A DNA stretch of 64,000 bases, taken from Rhodococcus aetherivorans. Its GTDB lineage: Bacteria > Actinomycetota > Actinomycetes > Mycobacteriales > Mycobacteriaceae. Shown here in pieces: positions 55,985 through 64,000 of the stretch. Both the position numbers and the translations under genes were made by a program. Within the stretch, counting starts at the first letter, position 1. Each line of letters begins with the position of its first letter. The DNA lies in NCBI RefSeq assembly GCF_011058165.1, contig NZ_JAALEG010000004.1, positions 62,001 through 126,000 of the forward strand, given 5' to 3'. A model generated the notes under the pieces. The model was not told the origin of the DNA. It made no database searches and saw only the letters and a list, made by a program, of their open reading frames with translations.

Positions 55985-57871
55985 GTGAGCACCGCCAGTT
56001 TCCGCAACGTCGCCATCGTCGCGCACGTCGACCACGGAAAGACCACCCTCGTCGACGCCATGCTGCGCCAGTCGGGCGCCTTCGCCGAGCGCGCGGAACT
56101 CGTCGACCGGGTCATGGACTCCGGTGACCTCGAGCGCGAGAAGGGCATCACCATTCTCGCGAAGAACACCGCCGTGCACCGGTACAACGGCGACGGCACC
56201 GTCACCGTCATCAACGTGATCGACACCCCCGGTCACGCCGACTTCGGTGGCGAGGTCGAGCGCGGCCTGTCCATGGTCGACGGCGTCGTCCTGCTCGTCG
56301 ACGCGTCCGAGGGCCCGCTGCCGCAGACCCGCTTCGTGCTGCGCAAGGCGCTCTCCGCGTCGCTGCCGGTGCTGCTGGTGGTCAACAAGACCGACCGCCC
56401 CGACGCCCGCATCGCCGAGGTCGTCGAGGAGACCCACGACCTGCTGCTCGACCTTGCCTCCGACCTCGACGACGAGGCCTCCGAGGCCGCCGAGCAGCTG
56501 CTGGACCTGCCGGTCCTGTACGCCTCCGGGCGCGAGGGCAAGGCGTCGACGGAACAGCCCGAGAACGGACAGGCGCCCTCCGCCGAGAACCTCGACGCGC
56601 TGTTCGACGTCCTCATGAAGTACATCCCCGCCCCCAAGGGTGATCCGGCCGCACCGCTGCAGGCCCACGTCACGAACCTCGACGCCTCCGAGTTCCTCGG
56701 CCGCCTGGCGCTGCTGCGCATCCACAACGGCGAGCTGCGCAAGGGCCAGACCGTCGCGTGGATGCACGCCGACGGCGTGAAGAACGTGAAGATCACCGAG
56801 CTGCTCCAGACCATCGGTGTCGAGCGCCGGCCCGGTGACGTCGCCGTCGCCGGCGACATCGTCGCCGTCGCCGGTATCCCGGACATCATGATCGGCGACA
56901 CCCTTGCCGACGTGGACAACCCGGTCGCCCTGCCGCGCATCACGGTCGACGAGCCGGCCATCTCGGTGGTCATCGGCACCAACACGTCGCCGCTCGTCGG
57001 CCGCGTGCAGGGCCACAAGCTGACCGCGCGCATGGTCAAGTCCCGTCTCGACTCGGAGCTGGTCGGCAACGTGTCGCTGCGCGTGCTCGACATCGGCCGC
57101 CCCGACGCCTGGGAGGTGCAGGGCCGCGGCGAGCTGGCGCTGGCCATCCTCGTCGAGCAGATGCGCCGCGAGGGCTTCGAGCTGACCGTCGGCAAGCCGC
57201 AGGTGGTCACCCGGCAGGTCGACGGCAAGGTGCACGAGCCCTACGAGGAACTCACCATCGACAGCCCCGAGGAACACCTCGGCGCGATCACCCAGCTGCT
57301 CGCGGCCCGCAAGGGCAAGATGGTGCAGATGTCCAACCACGCCGCCGGATGGGTGCGCATGGAGTTCATCGTCCCGTCGCGCGGCCTCATCGGGTTCCGC
57401 ACCGACTTCCTCACCGAGACCCGTGGCACGGGCATCGCCAACGCCGTTTTCCACGGCTACGCCCCGTGGGCCGGGGAGATCCGCGCACGGCACACCGGCT
57501 CGCTGGTCTCCGACCGCTCGGGCTCGGTCACGCCGTTCGCCATGATCCAGCTCGGCGACCGCGGCACCTTCTTCGTGGAGCCGGGCAGCGACACCTACGA
57601 GGGCCATGTCGTGGGCATCAACCCGCGCGCCGAGGACCTCGACATCAACGTCACCCGCGAGAAGAAGCTCACCAACATGCGCTCCTCCACGGCCGACGTG
57701 ATGGAGACCCTCGCGAAGCCGATCACCCTGAGCCTCGAGGAGGCCATGGAGTTCTGCGCGTCCGACGAGTGCGTCGAGGTCACCCCGGAGATCCTCCGTG
57801 TCCGCAAGGTGCACCTGTCGGCCACCGACCGGGCCCGCGCCCGCTCGCGGGAGAAGGCTCGCAACAAGTAG
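55985..57871 (+). CDS. typA: Ribosome-associated GTPase TypA/BipA
   Basis: A 628-residue translational GTPase. G1 AHVDHGKTT (residues about 12-20), G2 near GITILAKN, G3 DTPGHADFGGEVER, G4 NKTDRP, followed by domain II, EF-G-like domains III and V, and the BipA-specific C-terminus (GRGELALAILVEQMRREGFE and TPEILRVRKVHL). It assists 50S assembly and translation under stress. The GTG at 55985 follows AGGAGA. Synteny with Rv1165. Confidence 0.97.
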   Translation: MSTASFRNVAIVAHVDHGKTTLVDAMLRQSGAFAERAELVDRVMDSGDLEREKGITILAKNTAVHRYNGDGTVTVINVIDTPGHADFGGEVERGLSMVDGVVLLVDASEGPLPQTRFVLRKALSASLPVLLVVNKTDRPDARIAEVVEETHDLLLDLASDLDDEASEAAEQLLDLPVLYASGREGKASTEQPENGQAPSAENLDALFDVLMKYIPAPKGDPAAPLQAHVTNLDASEFLGRLALLRIHNGELRKGQTVAWMHADGVKNVKITELLQTIGVERRPGDVAVAGDIVAVAGIPDIMIGDTLADVDNPVALPRITVDEPAISVVIGTNTSPLVGRVQGHKLTARMVKSRLDSELVGNVSLRVLDIGRPDAWEVQGRGELALAILVEQMRREGFELTVGKPQVVTRQVDGKVHEPYEELTIDSPEEHLGAITQLLAARKGKMVQMSNHAAGWVRMEFIVPSRGLIGFRTDFLTETRGTGIANAVFHGYAPWAGEIRARHTGSLVSDRSGSVTPFAMIQLGDRGTFFVEPGSDTYEGHVVGINPRAEDLDINVTREKKLTNMRSSTADVMETLAKPITLSLEEAMEFCASDECVEVTPEILRVRKVHLSATDRARARSREKARNK

Positions 57872-57936
57872 TCGCGGCAGTGGTGGTCCCGGCGCGGCCG
57901 GGACCGCCGCCGCATCCCGGAGGGAAGGGAGGCCGG

Positions 57937-59844
57937 ATGCGCAGGATCGCCGGGATCACCGCGGTCGCCGCGGTGCTGGGGTTGACGGCGTGCACCGCCG
58001 ATCCGCCGCCGCCGATCGAGCAGACCGAGCCCACCCGGACCCCCACCCCGGTTCCCCAGCTCAACACCGTCGTGGTGGCCGTCGACGACGTGGGCGCCGG
58101 GCTCAACCCGCACCTGCTCGCCGACCAGTCGCCCGTCGGCAACACCGTCGCCGGGATGGTGCTGCCGAGCGCGTTCCGGCCCGTGCCCGACCCCGCGCGG
58201 CCCGGCGCCTCCGCCTGGGTGCTCGACGAGTCCGTCCTCGCATCGGCCGAGGTCACCTCGCAGGCCCCGTTCACCATCACCTATCAGGTGCGCGACGAGG
58301 CGCAGTGGTCCGACAGCGCGCCCATCGCCGCCGAGGACTTCCGGTACCTGTGGCAGCAGATGATCACCCAGCCCGGTGTGGTCGATCCCGCCGGATACCG
58401 CCTCATCGAGGACGTCGGATCCTCCGGCGGCGGCAAGACCGTCACCGTCACGCTGCGCGAGCCCTACCCGGCGTGGCGGGAACTGTTCACCCACCTGCTG
58501 CCGGCTCACCTCGTCAAGGACACTCCGGGCGGTTTCACCACGAGCCTCGCCGAATCGATCCCGGTGTCCGGCGGGCAGTTCCATGTCAAGTCCGTCGACC
58601 GCGGCCGCGGCGAGATCCTGCTCGAACGCAACGATCGCTTCTGGGGCACGCCGGCCCGGCCCGACCGGATCCTGTTGCGCCGCGGCGGAACCGACGCGCA
58701 GCTCGCCGAGTCCATTCGCACCGGCGACGCGCAGGTCGCGCAGATGCACGGTGGGGGATCCGCGCTGCTCGCCCAGCTCGGCGCGATCCCGCAGGTGCGC
58801 ACCGGCACCCAGCTGCAGCCCCGCGTCCTCGAGCTGACCCTCAACGGCCGCACGACCGAGTTCGCCGATCCGCGCGTGCGCCGGGCCGTCCTCGGGCTTC
58901 TCGACCCGGACCTGCTGGCCACCGTCGCGGCCGGCACGGAATCGGCCGTCGTCGCGGCCCGCGCGCAGGTGCTCGCCCCGTCCGATCCCGGCTATTCGCC
59001 GACGATGCCGCCGCGGCCCGGCCGCGAGGAGTCCCTCGCGCTCCTCGCCGGGGCCGGGTATGTACCGGCCGGCCCGGCGACGATCGACGCAACCGGCACC
59101 CCGGCGCCCGAGACCGCGACCACGGGTCTGCTCGCCCAGGGCGGCGTGCCGCTCACCCTCGTGCTGGGCGTGCCGGAGAACTCGCCGGTGGCCGACGCCG
59201 TCGCCCGCACCGCCGCGGACCAGCTGCGTGGGGCCGGCGTCGCCGCCACCGTGACGACGTTGCCGCCGGACGAGCTCTACGGCGACGCCCTCGTCGAGGG
59301 GACCGTGCATGCGGTGGTCGGCTGGACGCGCGCCGGAGGCGACCCCGCCACCGCTGCGCTGTCCCGATTCGGTTGCCCCCCAGTGCTTCCCGAGCAGGGC
59401 CCCGGCTCCGTCGAGCCGGCTCCCGCACCCACCCCGACGCCGGAGCCCGCCCCCGGCGGTGACGCCGAGTCCGTTCCGGACGGTGACGCCGAGTCCGTTC
59501 CGGACGGTGACGCCGGGCCGGTTCCCGACGGTGACGCCGGGCCGGTTCCCGACGACGAGATCGAGGCCGCCGAGGCGCAACTCGCCGCACCGAGCAACGT
59601 GTCCGGGGTGTGCGACCCCACCCTCGACCCGGAACTCGCCGGGGCCCTGCGCGGCGCCGGCGACGTGCCCGCCGTCCTGGCCGGGGCGCAGCCGAAGCTG
59701 TGGGACCTCGCCGTCACCCTGCCGATCGTGCAGGACCGCACCGTGATCGCCGCGGGACCCGGCGTCGAGGGCGTGACGCTGGCCGGCTCGATCCCTGCCG
59801 GTTCCCTGTCCGACGCGCAGAACTGGTGGAGGACCACACCGTGA
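57937..59844 (+). CDS. lpqW: Lipoprotein LpqW, extracellular solute-binding family 5
   Basis: A 635-residue lipoprotein with lipobox LTACTAD (Cys about residue 21) and a peptide/oligosaccharide-binding-protein fold (family 5), which in mycobacteria steers PIM and lipomannan/LAM synthesis at the PimE branch point. [28 protein letters not shown] and [20 protein letters not shown] are family features. Residues about 507-540 are four tandem eight-residue units (GDAESVPD or GDAGPVPD) forming an acidic linker between the lobes. AAGGGAGG precedes the ATG. Its stop overlaps mshB. Confidence 0.93.
   Translation: MRRIAGITAVAAVLGLTACTADPPPPIEQTEPTRTPTPVPQLNTVVVAVDDVGAGLNPHLLADQSPVGNTVAGMVLPSAFRPVPDPARPGASAWVLDESVLASAEVTSQAPFTITYQVRDEAQWSDSAPIAAEDFRYLWQQMITQPGVVDPAGYRLIEDVGSSGGGKTVTVTLREPYPAWRELFTHLLPAHLVKDTPGGFTTSLAESIPVSGGQFHVKSVDRGRGEILLERNDRFWGTPARPDRILLRRGGTDAQLAESIRTGDAQVAQMHGGGSALLAQLGAIPQVRTGTQLQPRVLELTLNGRTTEFADPRVRRAVLGLLDPDLLATVAAGTESAVVAARAQVLAPSDPGYSPTMPPRPGREESLALLAGAGYVPAGPATIDATGTPAPETATTGLLAQGGVPLTLVLGVPENSPVADAVARTAADQLRGAGVAATVTTLPPDELYGDALVEGTVHAVVGWTRAGGDPATAALSRFGCPPVLPEQGPGSVEPAPAPTPTPEPAPGGDAESVPDGDAESVPDGDAGPVPDGDAGPVPDDEIEAAEAQLAAPSNVSGVCDPTLDPELAGALRGAGDVPAVLAGAQPKLWDLAVTLPIVQDRTVIAAGPGVEGVTLAGSIPAGSLSDAQNWWRTTP
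59458..59553. repeat. Four tandem 24-bp repeats inside lpqW
   Basis: Two copies of one 24-base unit (59458-59481, 59482-59505) are followed by two of a close variant (59506-59529, 59530-59553). In frame, they encode GDAESVPD twice and GDAGPVPD twice. The repeat number can change without a frameshift, so linker length may vary among strains. Confidence 0.9.
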
Positions 59845-60734
59845 CCGATCGGAACGCCCCCGCGCCGAAACGCCTGCTGCTGGTGCACGCCCATCCCGAC
59901 GACGAATCCATCACCACGGGCGGCACCATCGCCCGCTACGCCGCCGAGGGCGCCGAGGTCACCGTCGTGACGTGCACCCTCGGGGAGGAGGGCGAGGTCG
60001 TCGGCGACGAATGGGCGCAGCTCACCGCCGACCGGGCCGATCAGCTCGGTGGCTATCGCATCCACGAGCTCGGCCGGGCGCTGGCCGCCCTCGGCGTGCC
60101 CGCGCCCCGCTTCCTCGGCGGCGCCGGGCATTGGCGCGACTCCGGGATGGCCGGCACCCCGTCGGCCGCGAACCCGCGGGCCTGGGTGAACGCCGACCGC
60201 GACGAGGCGGTGGCCGCACTCGTCGCGGTGATCCGGGAACTGCGCCCGCACGTGGTGGTCACCTATGACCCCGTGGGCGGTTACGGCCACCCCGACCACA
60301 TCCGGGTGCATCACGTCGTGACCGCAGCGGTCGAGGCCGCGGGGACCGGCGCCTACCCGCACGCCGGCGCACCGTGGGATCCGGCGAAGCTGTACTGGAC
60401 CGTCACCGAGGCGAGCGCCCTGCGCCGCGGCATCGCGGAGATGACCGGCCTGCCCGACGGGTGGCAGCGTCCCGGCCCCGACGACCTGCCGTGCGTGCCC
60501 GACGAACAGGTCACCACCGTGGTCGACGTCGCCGGCGTGCTCGACGCCAAGCGGGCGGCCCTGGCGGCGCACGCGACCCAGGTCGTCGTCGCGCCCGGCG
60601 GAGCACAGTTCGCCCTGTCCAACCTCGTCGCGCAGCCCGTGCTGGAGCAGGAGCACTACGTGCTCGTCCGGGGCGACCGCGGCGACGTCGACGGCTCCGG
60701 CCGGGAGCGTGACCTCTTCGCCGGGCTGAGTTAG
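59841..60734 (+). CDS. mshB: N-acetylglucosaminyl-inositol deacetylase MshB
   Basis: A 297-residue zinc deacetylase of mycothiol biosynthesis, removing the acetyl group of GlcNAc-Ins. Zinc ligands lie in VHAHPDDES (His18, Asp21) and [25 protein letters not shown] and [14 protein letters not shown] are MshB signatures. The GTG at 59841 overlaps the lpqW stop and follows GGAGGA. It signals that the host makes mycothiol, as expected for this group. Synteny with Rv1170. Confidence 0.95.
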   Translation: MTDRNAPAPKRLLLVHAHPDDESITTGGTIARYAAEGAEVTVVTCTLGEEGEVVGDEWAQLTADRADQLGGYRIHELGRALAALGVPAPRFLGGAGHWRDSGMAGTPSAANPRAWVNADRDEAVAALVAVIRELRPHVVVTYDPVGGYGHPDHIRVHHVVTAAVEAAGTGAYPHAGAPWDPAKLYWTVTEASALRRGIAEMTGLPDGWQRPGPDDLPCVPDEQVTTVVDVAGVLDAKRAALAAHATQVVVAPGGAQFALSNLVAQPVLEQEHYVLVRGDRGDVDGSGRERDLFAGLS

Positions 60735-60784
60735 TGTGACCACGAGCACCGGACAGGTGATCGTGGTCACACGAGAGGGTCCTG

Positions 60785-60943
60785 ATGTACAACTGGTCCG
60801 TCCAGAACCAGATCGTCGCATTCGTCGATTCGCTGCGTCCCTACGCGGACCAGATCAACGCCGCCTACTACCAGGCGCTCTACGGATTCGCGGACCAGGC
60901 CAGCCACGTGCTGACGCTCATGGGTTACCCGCCGGTGCCGTGA
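60785..60943 (+). CDS. Small protein, 52 residues
   Basis: A short frame with GAGAGGG before the ATG at 60785, encoding an aromatic-rich helical peptide (MYNWSVQNQIVAFVDSLRPY..., ending MGYPPVP). The amphipathic pattern and 53 open codons in the gap between mshB and the membrane-protein gene support translation. No family is recognised, and there is no signal peptide or Cys. Confidence 0.55.
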   Translation: MYNWSVQNQIVAFVDSLRPYADQINAAYYQALYGFADQASHVLTLMGYPPVP

Positions 60944-60995
60944 TCGGCCGGGACCCGGTGACCACCCACCCGCGCCGGTGGCGCACTATCGAACG

Positions 60996-61433
60996 ATGAC
61001 GGTCGATCCCGCCACCACAGCCACCGAAGCTCCCGCCCCGCCGGCGCCGAAGCCGCGGCCGGGCATCGTCGCGCTGCTGACCTTCGACGGCTTCCTCTGC
61101 GCGCTGCTGTCCGTGTTCTTCCTCGGCCTGTACATCGGCACGGTGCCGTTCCCGATCACGATCGTGCTGGCCGGCGCGGCGAACATGCTCCTGGTGATGG
61201 CGATGCGCGCCGAGACCGGGTCCGCCTCGCGCGCGGCGTGGCCGCTGCTGGCGTGGATCGTCGGCTTCGTGGTGTGCCTGGCCGGCGGTCCCGGCGGCGA
61301 TCAGCTCCTCGTCGCCGACTGGCGGACCCTGCTGCTGCCGGTCGGTGCGCTCGCCCCCGCCGGGTTGCACCTGTTCGTCGCCCGCATGGCCGCGCTCACG
61401 AGCGCAGTCCGGCAGCCCGCGCCGCGTCCGTGA
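60996..61433 (+). CDS. Four-helix membrane protein (Rv1171-like)
   Basis: A 145-residue integral membrane protein: a Pro/Ala-rich cytoplasmic N-terminus (residues 1-25) and four hydrophobic segments (for example VALLTFDGFLCALLSVFFLGLYI in parts and LLAWIVGFVVCLAGG). Its position after mshB matches the conserved membrane protein Rv1171. Function unknown. The 3' end overlaps the convergent udgB gene by 38 bases. Confidence 0.8.
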   Translation: MTVDPATTATEAPAPPAPKPRPGIVALLTFDGFLCALLSVFFLGLYIGTVPFPITIVLAGAANMLLVMAMRAETGSASRAAWPLLAWIVGFVVCLAGGPGGDQLLVADWRTLLLPVGALAPAGLHLFVARMAALTSAVRQPAPRP

Positions 61434-62130
61434 GCACGGCGGTGAGCATGGCCGGGGTGAGCCGGCCGGTGAACGTGTTCTGCTGGCTCACGTGATAGCA
61501 ACCGAACACGTGCAGCGGCCTGCGGTCCGCAGCGTCGCCGCGCGGCCGCAGTTCCACCGCCGTGCCGTGCCCGAATCCGGGGCGGGGACGCGGCACGGCC
61601 CAGCCGGCGTCGTCGAGCACCGGGAGCAGCGCCCGCCATCCGAAGCCGCCGAGCACCACGACCGAGCGCAACGTCGGCGCCAGCAGCTGCAGCTCCGCGT
61701 CGAGCCAGGTGCGGCACGTGTCCCGCTCCTGCGGCGTCGGCCGGTTGGCCGGCGGCGCGCAGTGCACCGGCGACGTGACGCGGGTGCCGAACAGTTCGAG
61801 GCCGTCGCCGCGGTGCGTCGCGGTGGGCTGCGACGCCAGGCCCGCCGCGTGCAGCGCGGCGTACAGGAAGTCGCCCGAGCGGTCGCCGGTGAACATCCGG
61901 CCGGTCCGGTTGCCGCCGTGCGCGGCCGGGGCCAGGCCCACGATCAGCAGGGACGCATCCGCCGGTCCGAACCCGGGCACGGGACGCGCCCAGTACTCCT
62001 CGTCGCGGTATGCGGCACGCTTCTCGCGGCCCACCTGCTCCCGCCACGCGACCAGGCGCGGGCAGGCCCGGCACTCGATCAGGCGCGCGTCGAGCGCGGC
62101 CAGGTCCGGGGGCCGATCGATCGGGTTCAT
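61396..62130 (-). CDS. udgB: Uracil-DNA glycosylase family 5 (UdgB)
   Basis: A 244-residue iron-sulphur uracil-DNA glycosylase. N-terminal Cys ligands in IECRACPRLV, motif A LLIVGLAPAAHGGNRTGRMFTGD in parts, a mid Cys in TSPVHCAPPANRPTPQE and the C-terminal motif GCYHVSQQNTFTGRLT with His. Family 5 enzymes remove uracil and hypoxanthine and suit high-GC genomes prone to cytosine deamination. The start ATG at 62130 overlaps the upstream PH-domain gene stop (ATGA). Confidence 0.93.
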   Translation of the reverse strand: MNPIDRPPDLAALDARLIECRACPRLVAWREQVGREKRAAYRDEEYWARPVPGFGPADASLLIVGLAPAAHGGNRTGRMFTGDRSGDFLYAALHAAGLASQPTATHRGDGLELFGTRVTSPVHCAPPANRPTPQERDTCRTWLDAELQLLAPTLRSVVVLGGFGWRALLPVLDDAGWAVPRPRPGFGHGTAVELRPRGDAADRRPLHVFGCYHVSQQNTFTGRLTPAMLTAVLTDAARAAGLRS

Positions 62131-63680
62131 CGGCGCACCCATCCGTCGCCGGCCCCGGGAGTGACCGCCTCGACCAGCGCCCACGCCTGCTCCGCGGGGA
62201 GGTCCACCACCGCGTAGCGGCCCGTACCGGCCGGGGTCGCGGCGACGACCGTCGCCACCCCGGCGCGGCGCTGGAAGAACGTCTGCCGCACCGTCCAGCC
62301 GATGATGCCGTCCGCCTCGAGCGAGACGCGGCGCCGATCCAGCGACCCGCCGCGGGTGATCAGCCACGACGTCGCGTCCTGCGGCCCCGCCCCCAGCACG
62401 GCATGCCCCAGGCTGCGGTAGCGATCCCACGCCAGCCCCACCGCCGCCACCGTGACAGCCGCGACCGCCGGACCCCATGCCGCCACCGGGACCGTGCGGC
62501 CGGTGACCGCGACCGCCGTCGCACCGGCGGCGACGGCCAGCGCCACGGGACTCAGCGCCCGGGTGAACCGTCGCCGCCGCGCCGCCGGCCCGTGCGGCCG
62601 CAGCGGGGCGTCGAGCTGCCGCGTGTCGCGCAGTACCGCTGCCGCGACCCGTCGCGCCTCGGCGGAGGGCGCGGGCGGCAGCAGCAGCGACGACTCGCCG
62701 TGCTCGGCGGCGACGCCGGTCATCACCGCGTCCAGGCGGGCCCCGCCGGCCAGGCGCAGCGCAAGCGGCTCGCGAAGGCTCACGCCGCGCAGGCGGCGCC
62801 GGTCCAGGGTGGTGTGCCGGTGCCGCAGCAGGCCGTGCCCGACCCGCAGCATCCGCCCGTCGTCGGTGACCGACAGGTCCGCGTACAGCAGCACGTACCG
62901 CACGCACGCCGCCAGGCTCGCCACCACGCCCAGGACGAGCAGGCCGAGCACGGCGGCGACGAACGGGCCGGCGGCCTCGATCGACGACAGCCCGCGCTCG
63001 ACGGTGGCCGACTCGCCGAGCCGCTCGGCGATCCCGTACTGGAAGGCCAGTCCCACCACCGCCGCGACGGTGACCAGCCCCGTGGTCGAGAACGGGGCGT
63101 AGCGCACCCAGCCCGGCTGGAACCGGGCGATCGCGGTTTCGGCCGGGGCGGCCGCCCCGGCCGCCTCGTCCGGCGCCCCCGGGTGCGTGCTGAGCAGGGC
63201 GGCGCGCAGCGCCGGCACGGCACCGACCGCCAGGCCGTTCAGCTCGAACCGGTTGCGGTCGCGTCCGGCGCCGGTCCGCTGGCCGGTCCCGATCCGCACC
63301 ACCGCCAGCCCGAGCAGCCGGTGCAGCAGGCGCTGTTCGACGTCCACGGACCGGATGCGGCTGCGCGGCACCGACAGCAGCTGGCGCTGCAGCAGGCCCC
63401 GGCGCAGCTCCACGTGCACCGGTCCGATCCGGTAGGTCGTGGTGAACCAGCGCAGCATGCCGATCACCACCAGCAGCGCGGCCACCGCCAGGCCCCAGCC
63501 GTGATTGCCGCTGCTGCTGCCGAGCAGCACCGACGCCACCAGCACCGGCAGCAGCCGCAGTACCTCCTCGACGGGGTGGATCAGCAGCATCCGCGGATCC
63601 AGCCGCAACCACGGCTGCTCGGCCTCGGCGGCGAGGGCGGGGGCGTCCTCCCGCTCCGGCGGCACGGGTACGTCGCTCAC
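62127..63680 (-). CDS. Membrane protein with three bacterial PH domains (YdbT-like)
   Basis: A 517-residue protein with several hydrophobic helices (for example residues about 40-80, 205-225, 240-265, 400-430) alternating with bPH_2 domains: YRIGPVHVELRRGLLQRQLLSVPRSRIRSVDVEQ in parts, DLSVTDDGRMLRVGHGLLRHRHTTLDRRRLRGVSL in parts, and SWLITRGGSLDRRRVSLEADGIIGW in parts. YdbS/YdbT pairs protect against membrane-active stress in Bacillus. The GTG at 63680 overlaps the upstream gene stop (GTGA). Confidence 0.88.
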   Translation of the reverse strand: MSDVPVPPEREDAPALAAEAEQPWLRLDPRMLLIHPVEEVLRLLPVLVASVLLGSSSGNHGWGLAVAALLVVIGMLRWFTTTYRIGPVHVELRRGLLQRQLLSVPRSRIRSVDVEQRLLHRLLGLAVVRIGTGQRTGAGRDRNRFELNGLAVGAVPALRAALLSTHPGAPDEAAGAAAPAETAIARFQPGWVRYAPFSTTGLVTVAAVVGLAFQYGIAERLGESATVERGLSSIEAAGPFVAAVLGLLVLGVVASLAACVRYVLLYADLSVTDDGRMLRVGHGLLRHRHTTLDRRRLRGVSLREPLALRLAGGARLDAVMTGVAAEHGESSLLLPPAPSAEARRVAAAVLRDTRQLDAPLRPHGPAARRRRFTRALSPVALAVAAGATAVAVTGRTVPVAAWGPAVAAVTVAAVGLAWDRYRSLGHAVLGAGPQDATSWLITRGGSLDRRRVSLEADGIIGWTVRQTFFQRRAGVATVVAATPAGTGRYAVVDLPAEQAWALVEAVTPGAGDGWVRR

Positions 63681-64000
63681 GTGGCATCGGCCTGGCTGCT
63701 GCCGGCGATCGCGGTGAGCCGGGCGGCGGTGGCGTCGGCGACCCCGACGTCGAGAGCGGTGATCTCCACGGCGCCCGCGGACGAGGCGGTGGTGACGGTG
63801 ACGGTGGCGAGGCCGAGCCATCGTTCGATCGGGCCGCGCTCCGTGTCGACCGACTGGATCCGGGAGATCGGCGCGATCCGGCGTTCCTGGGTGAGCCACC
63901 CCGAGCGCGTGTACACGGCGGTGTCGGTGATCTCCCAGCGGTGCACCCGGTACCGCCACAGCGGCATCACGGCCACGTGCGCGACGGCGAGAACCGCGGT
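63677..64000 (-). CDS. PH-domain membrane protein (YdbS-like), 5' end outside window
   Basis: The C-terminal 107 residues of a bPH_2 protein: the end of a hydrophobic helix (TAVLAVAHVAVMPLW), then YRVHRWEITDTAVYTRSGWLTQERRIAPISRIQSVDTERG in parts, and ERWLGLATVTVTTAS. The frame stays open to the window edge, so the start lies outside. It is coupled to the YdbT-like gene by a 4-base overlap; such YdbS-YdbT pairs are common. Confidence 0.85.
   Translation of the reverse strand, partial: TAVLAVAHVAVMPLWRYRVHRWEITDTAVYTRSGWLTQERRIAPISRIQSVDTERGPIERWLGLATVTVTTASSAGAVEITALDVGVADATAARLTAIAGSSQADAT

Overview
The window looks like chromosomal DNA of a high-GC, mycolic-acid actinobacterium, most likely a Rhodococcus. 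The GC content is very high and GTG starts and start/stop overlaps (ATGA, GTGA) are common. The right end keeps the mycobacterial gene order Rv1158c-pimE-Rv1159A-mutT2-typA-lpqW-mshB-Rv1171, and the left and central parts carry catabolic genes typical of rhodococci. I saw no tRNA, rRNA, insertion sequence, phage gene or CRISPR array.

Layout. 1-8.5 kb: the 5' end of a flavoprotein, a LuxR-type regulator, a FetB-like permease, a pair of paralogous ClpP proteases preceded by a palindrome, a mycofactocin-type SDR, a ClgR/PopR-like regulator, a TetR/enoyl-CoA hydratase pair, and DNA ligase LigB with four perfect 23-bp repeats upstream. 8.5-18.9 kb: a polyol-utilisation locus. An ABC importer (lipoprotein, two permeases, ATPase) and a SorC-type regulator face a four-gene operon (zinc polyol dehydrogenase, mannitol-type dehydrogenase, PfkB kinase, xylulokinase) across an inverted-repeat operator. 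18.9-22.8 kb: a small secreted protein, a VOC protein, an MFS transporter behind a 28-bp palindromic operator, and a LysE exporter with its divergent LysR regulator.

22.8-40.3 kb is an aromatic-catabolism island. It encodes a GcoA/GcoB-type guaiacol O-demethylase (P450 plus three-domain reductase), a two-component flavin phenol hydroxylase, an extradiol catechol dioxygenase, a semialdehyde dehydrogenase, two tautomerase-family proteins, a decarboxylase, a hydratase, an aldolase, an acylating aldehyde dehydrogenase, an acyl-CoA dehydrogenase, an odd SDR, one IclR-type and two AraC-type regulators. Together these can take (alkyl)guaiacols and (alkyl)phenols, the monomers of lignin, through meta-cleavage to pyruvate and an acyl-CoA. 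Three divergent promoters in the island share a CRP/GlxR-like site exactly 24 nt from an AraC-type start codon. At one of them only the first codons of the AraC gene remain, as a relic.

40.3-52.2 kb: an ECF41 sigma factor with an AhpD-like partner (both promoters visible), small unknown genes, class I fumarase, CPBP protease, 2H phosphoesterase, XRE regulator, Mug glycosylase, an Mrr-like protein with a degraded active site, a Tat-exported Rv2525c-like protein, an MFS exporter and a Ser-rich nonapeptide-repeat protein. 52.3-64 kb: the envelope and redox block (secreted Rv1158c-like protein, PimE, PCD, MutT2, a 58-residue Cys/Lys-rich protein behind an IdeR-like box, TypA, LpqW, MshB), then UdgB and two PH-domain membrane proteins, the last cut by the window edge.
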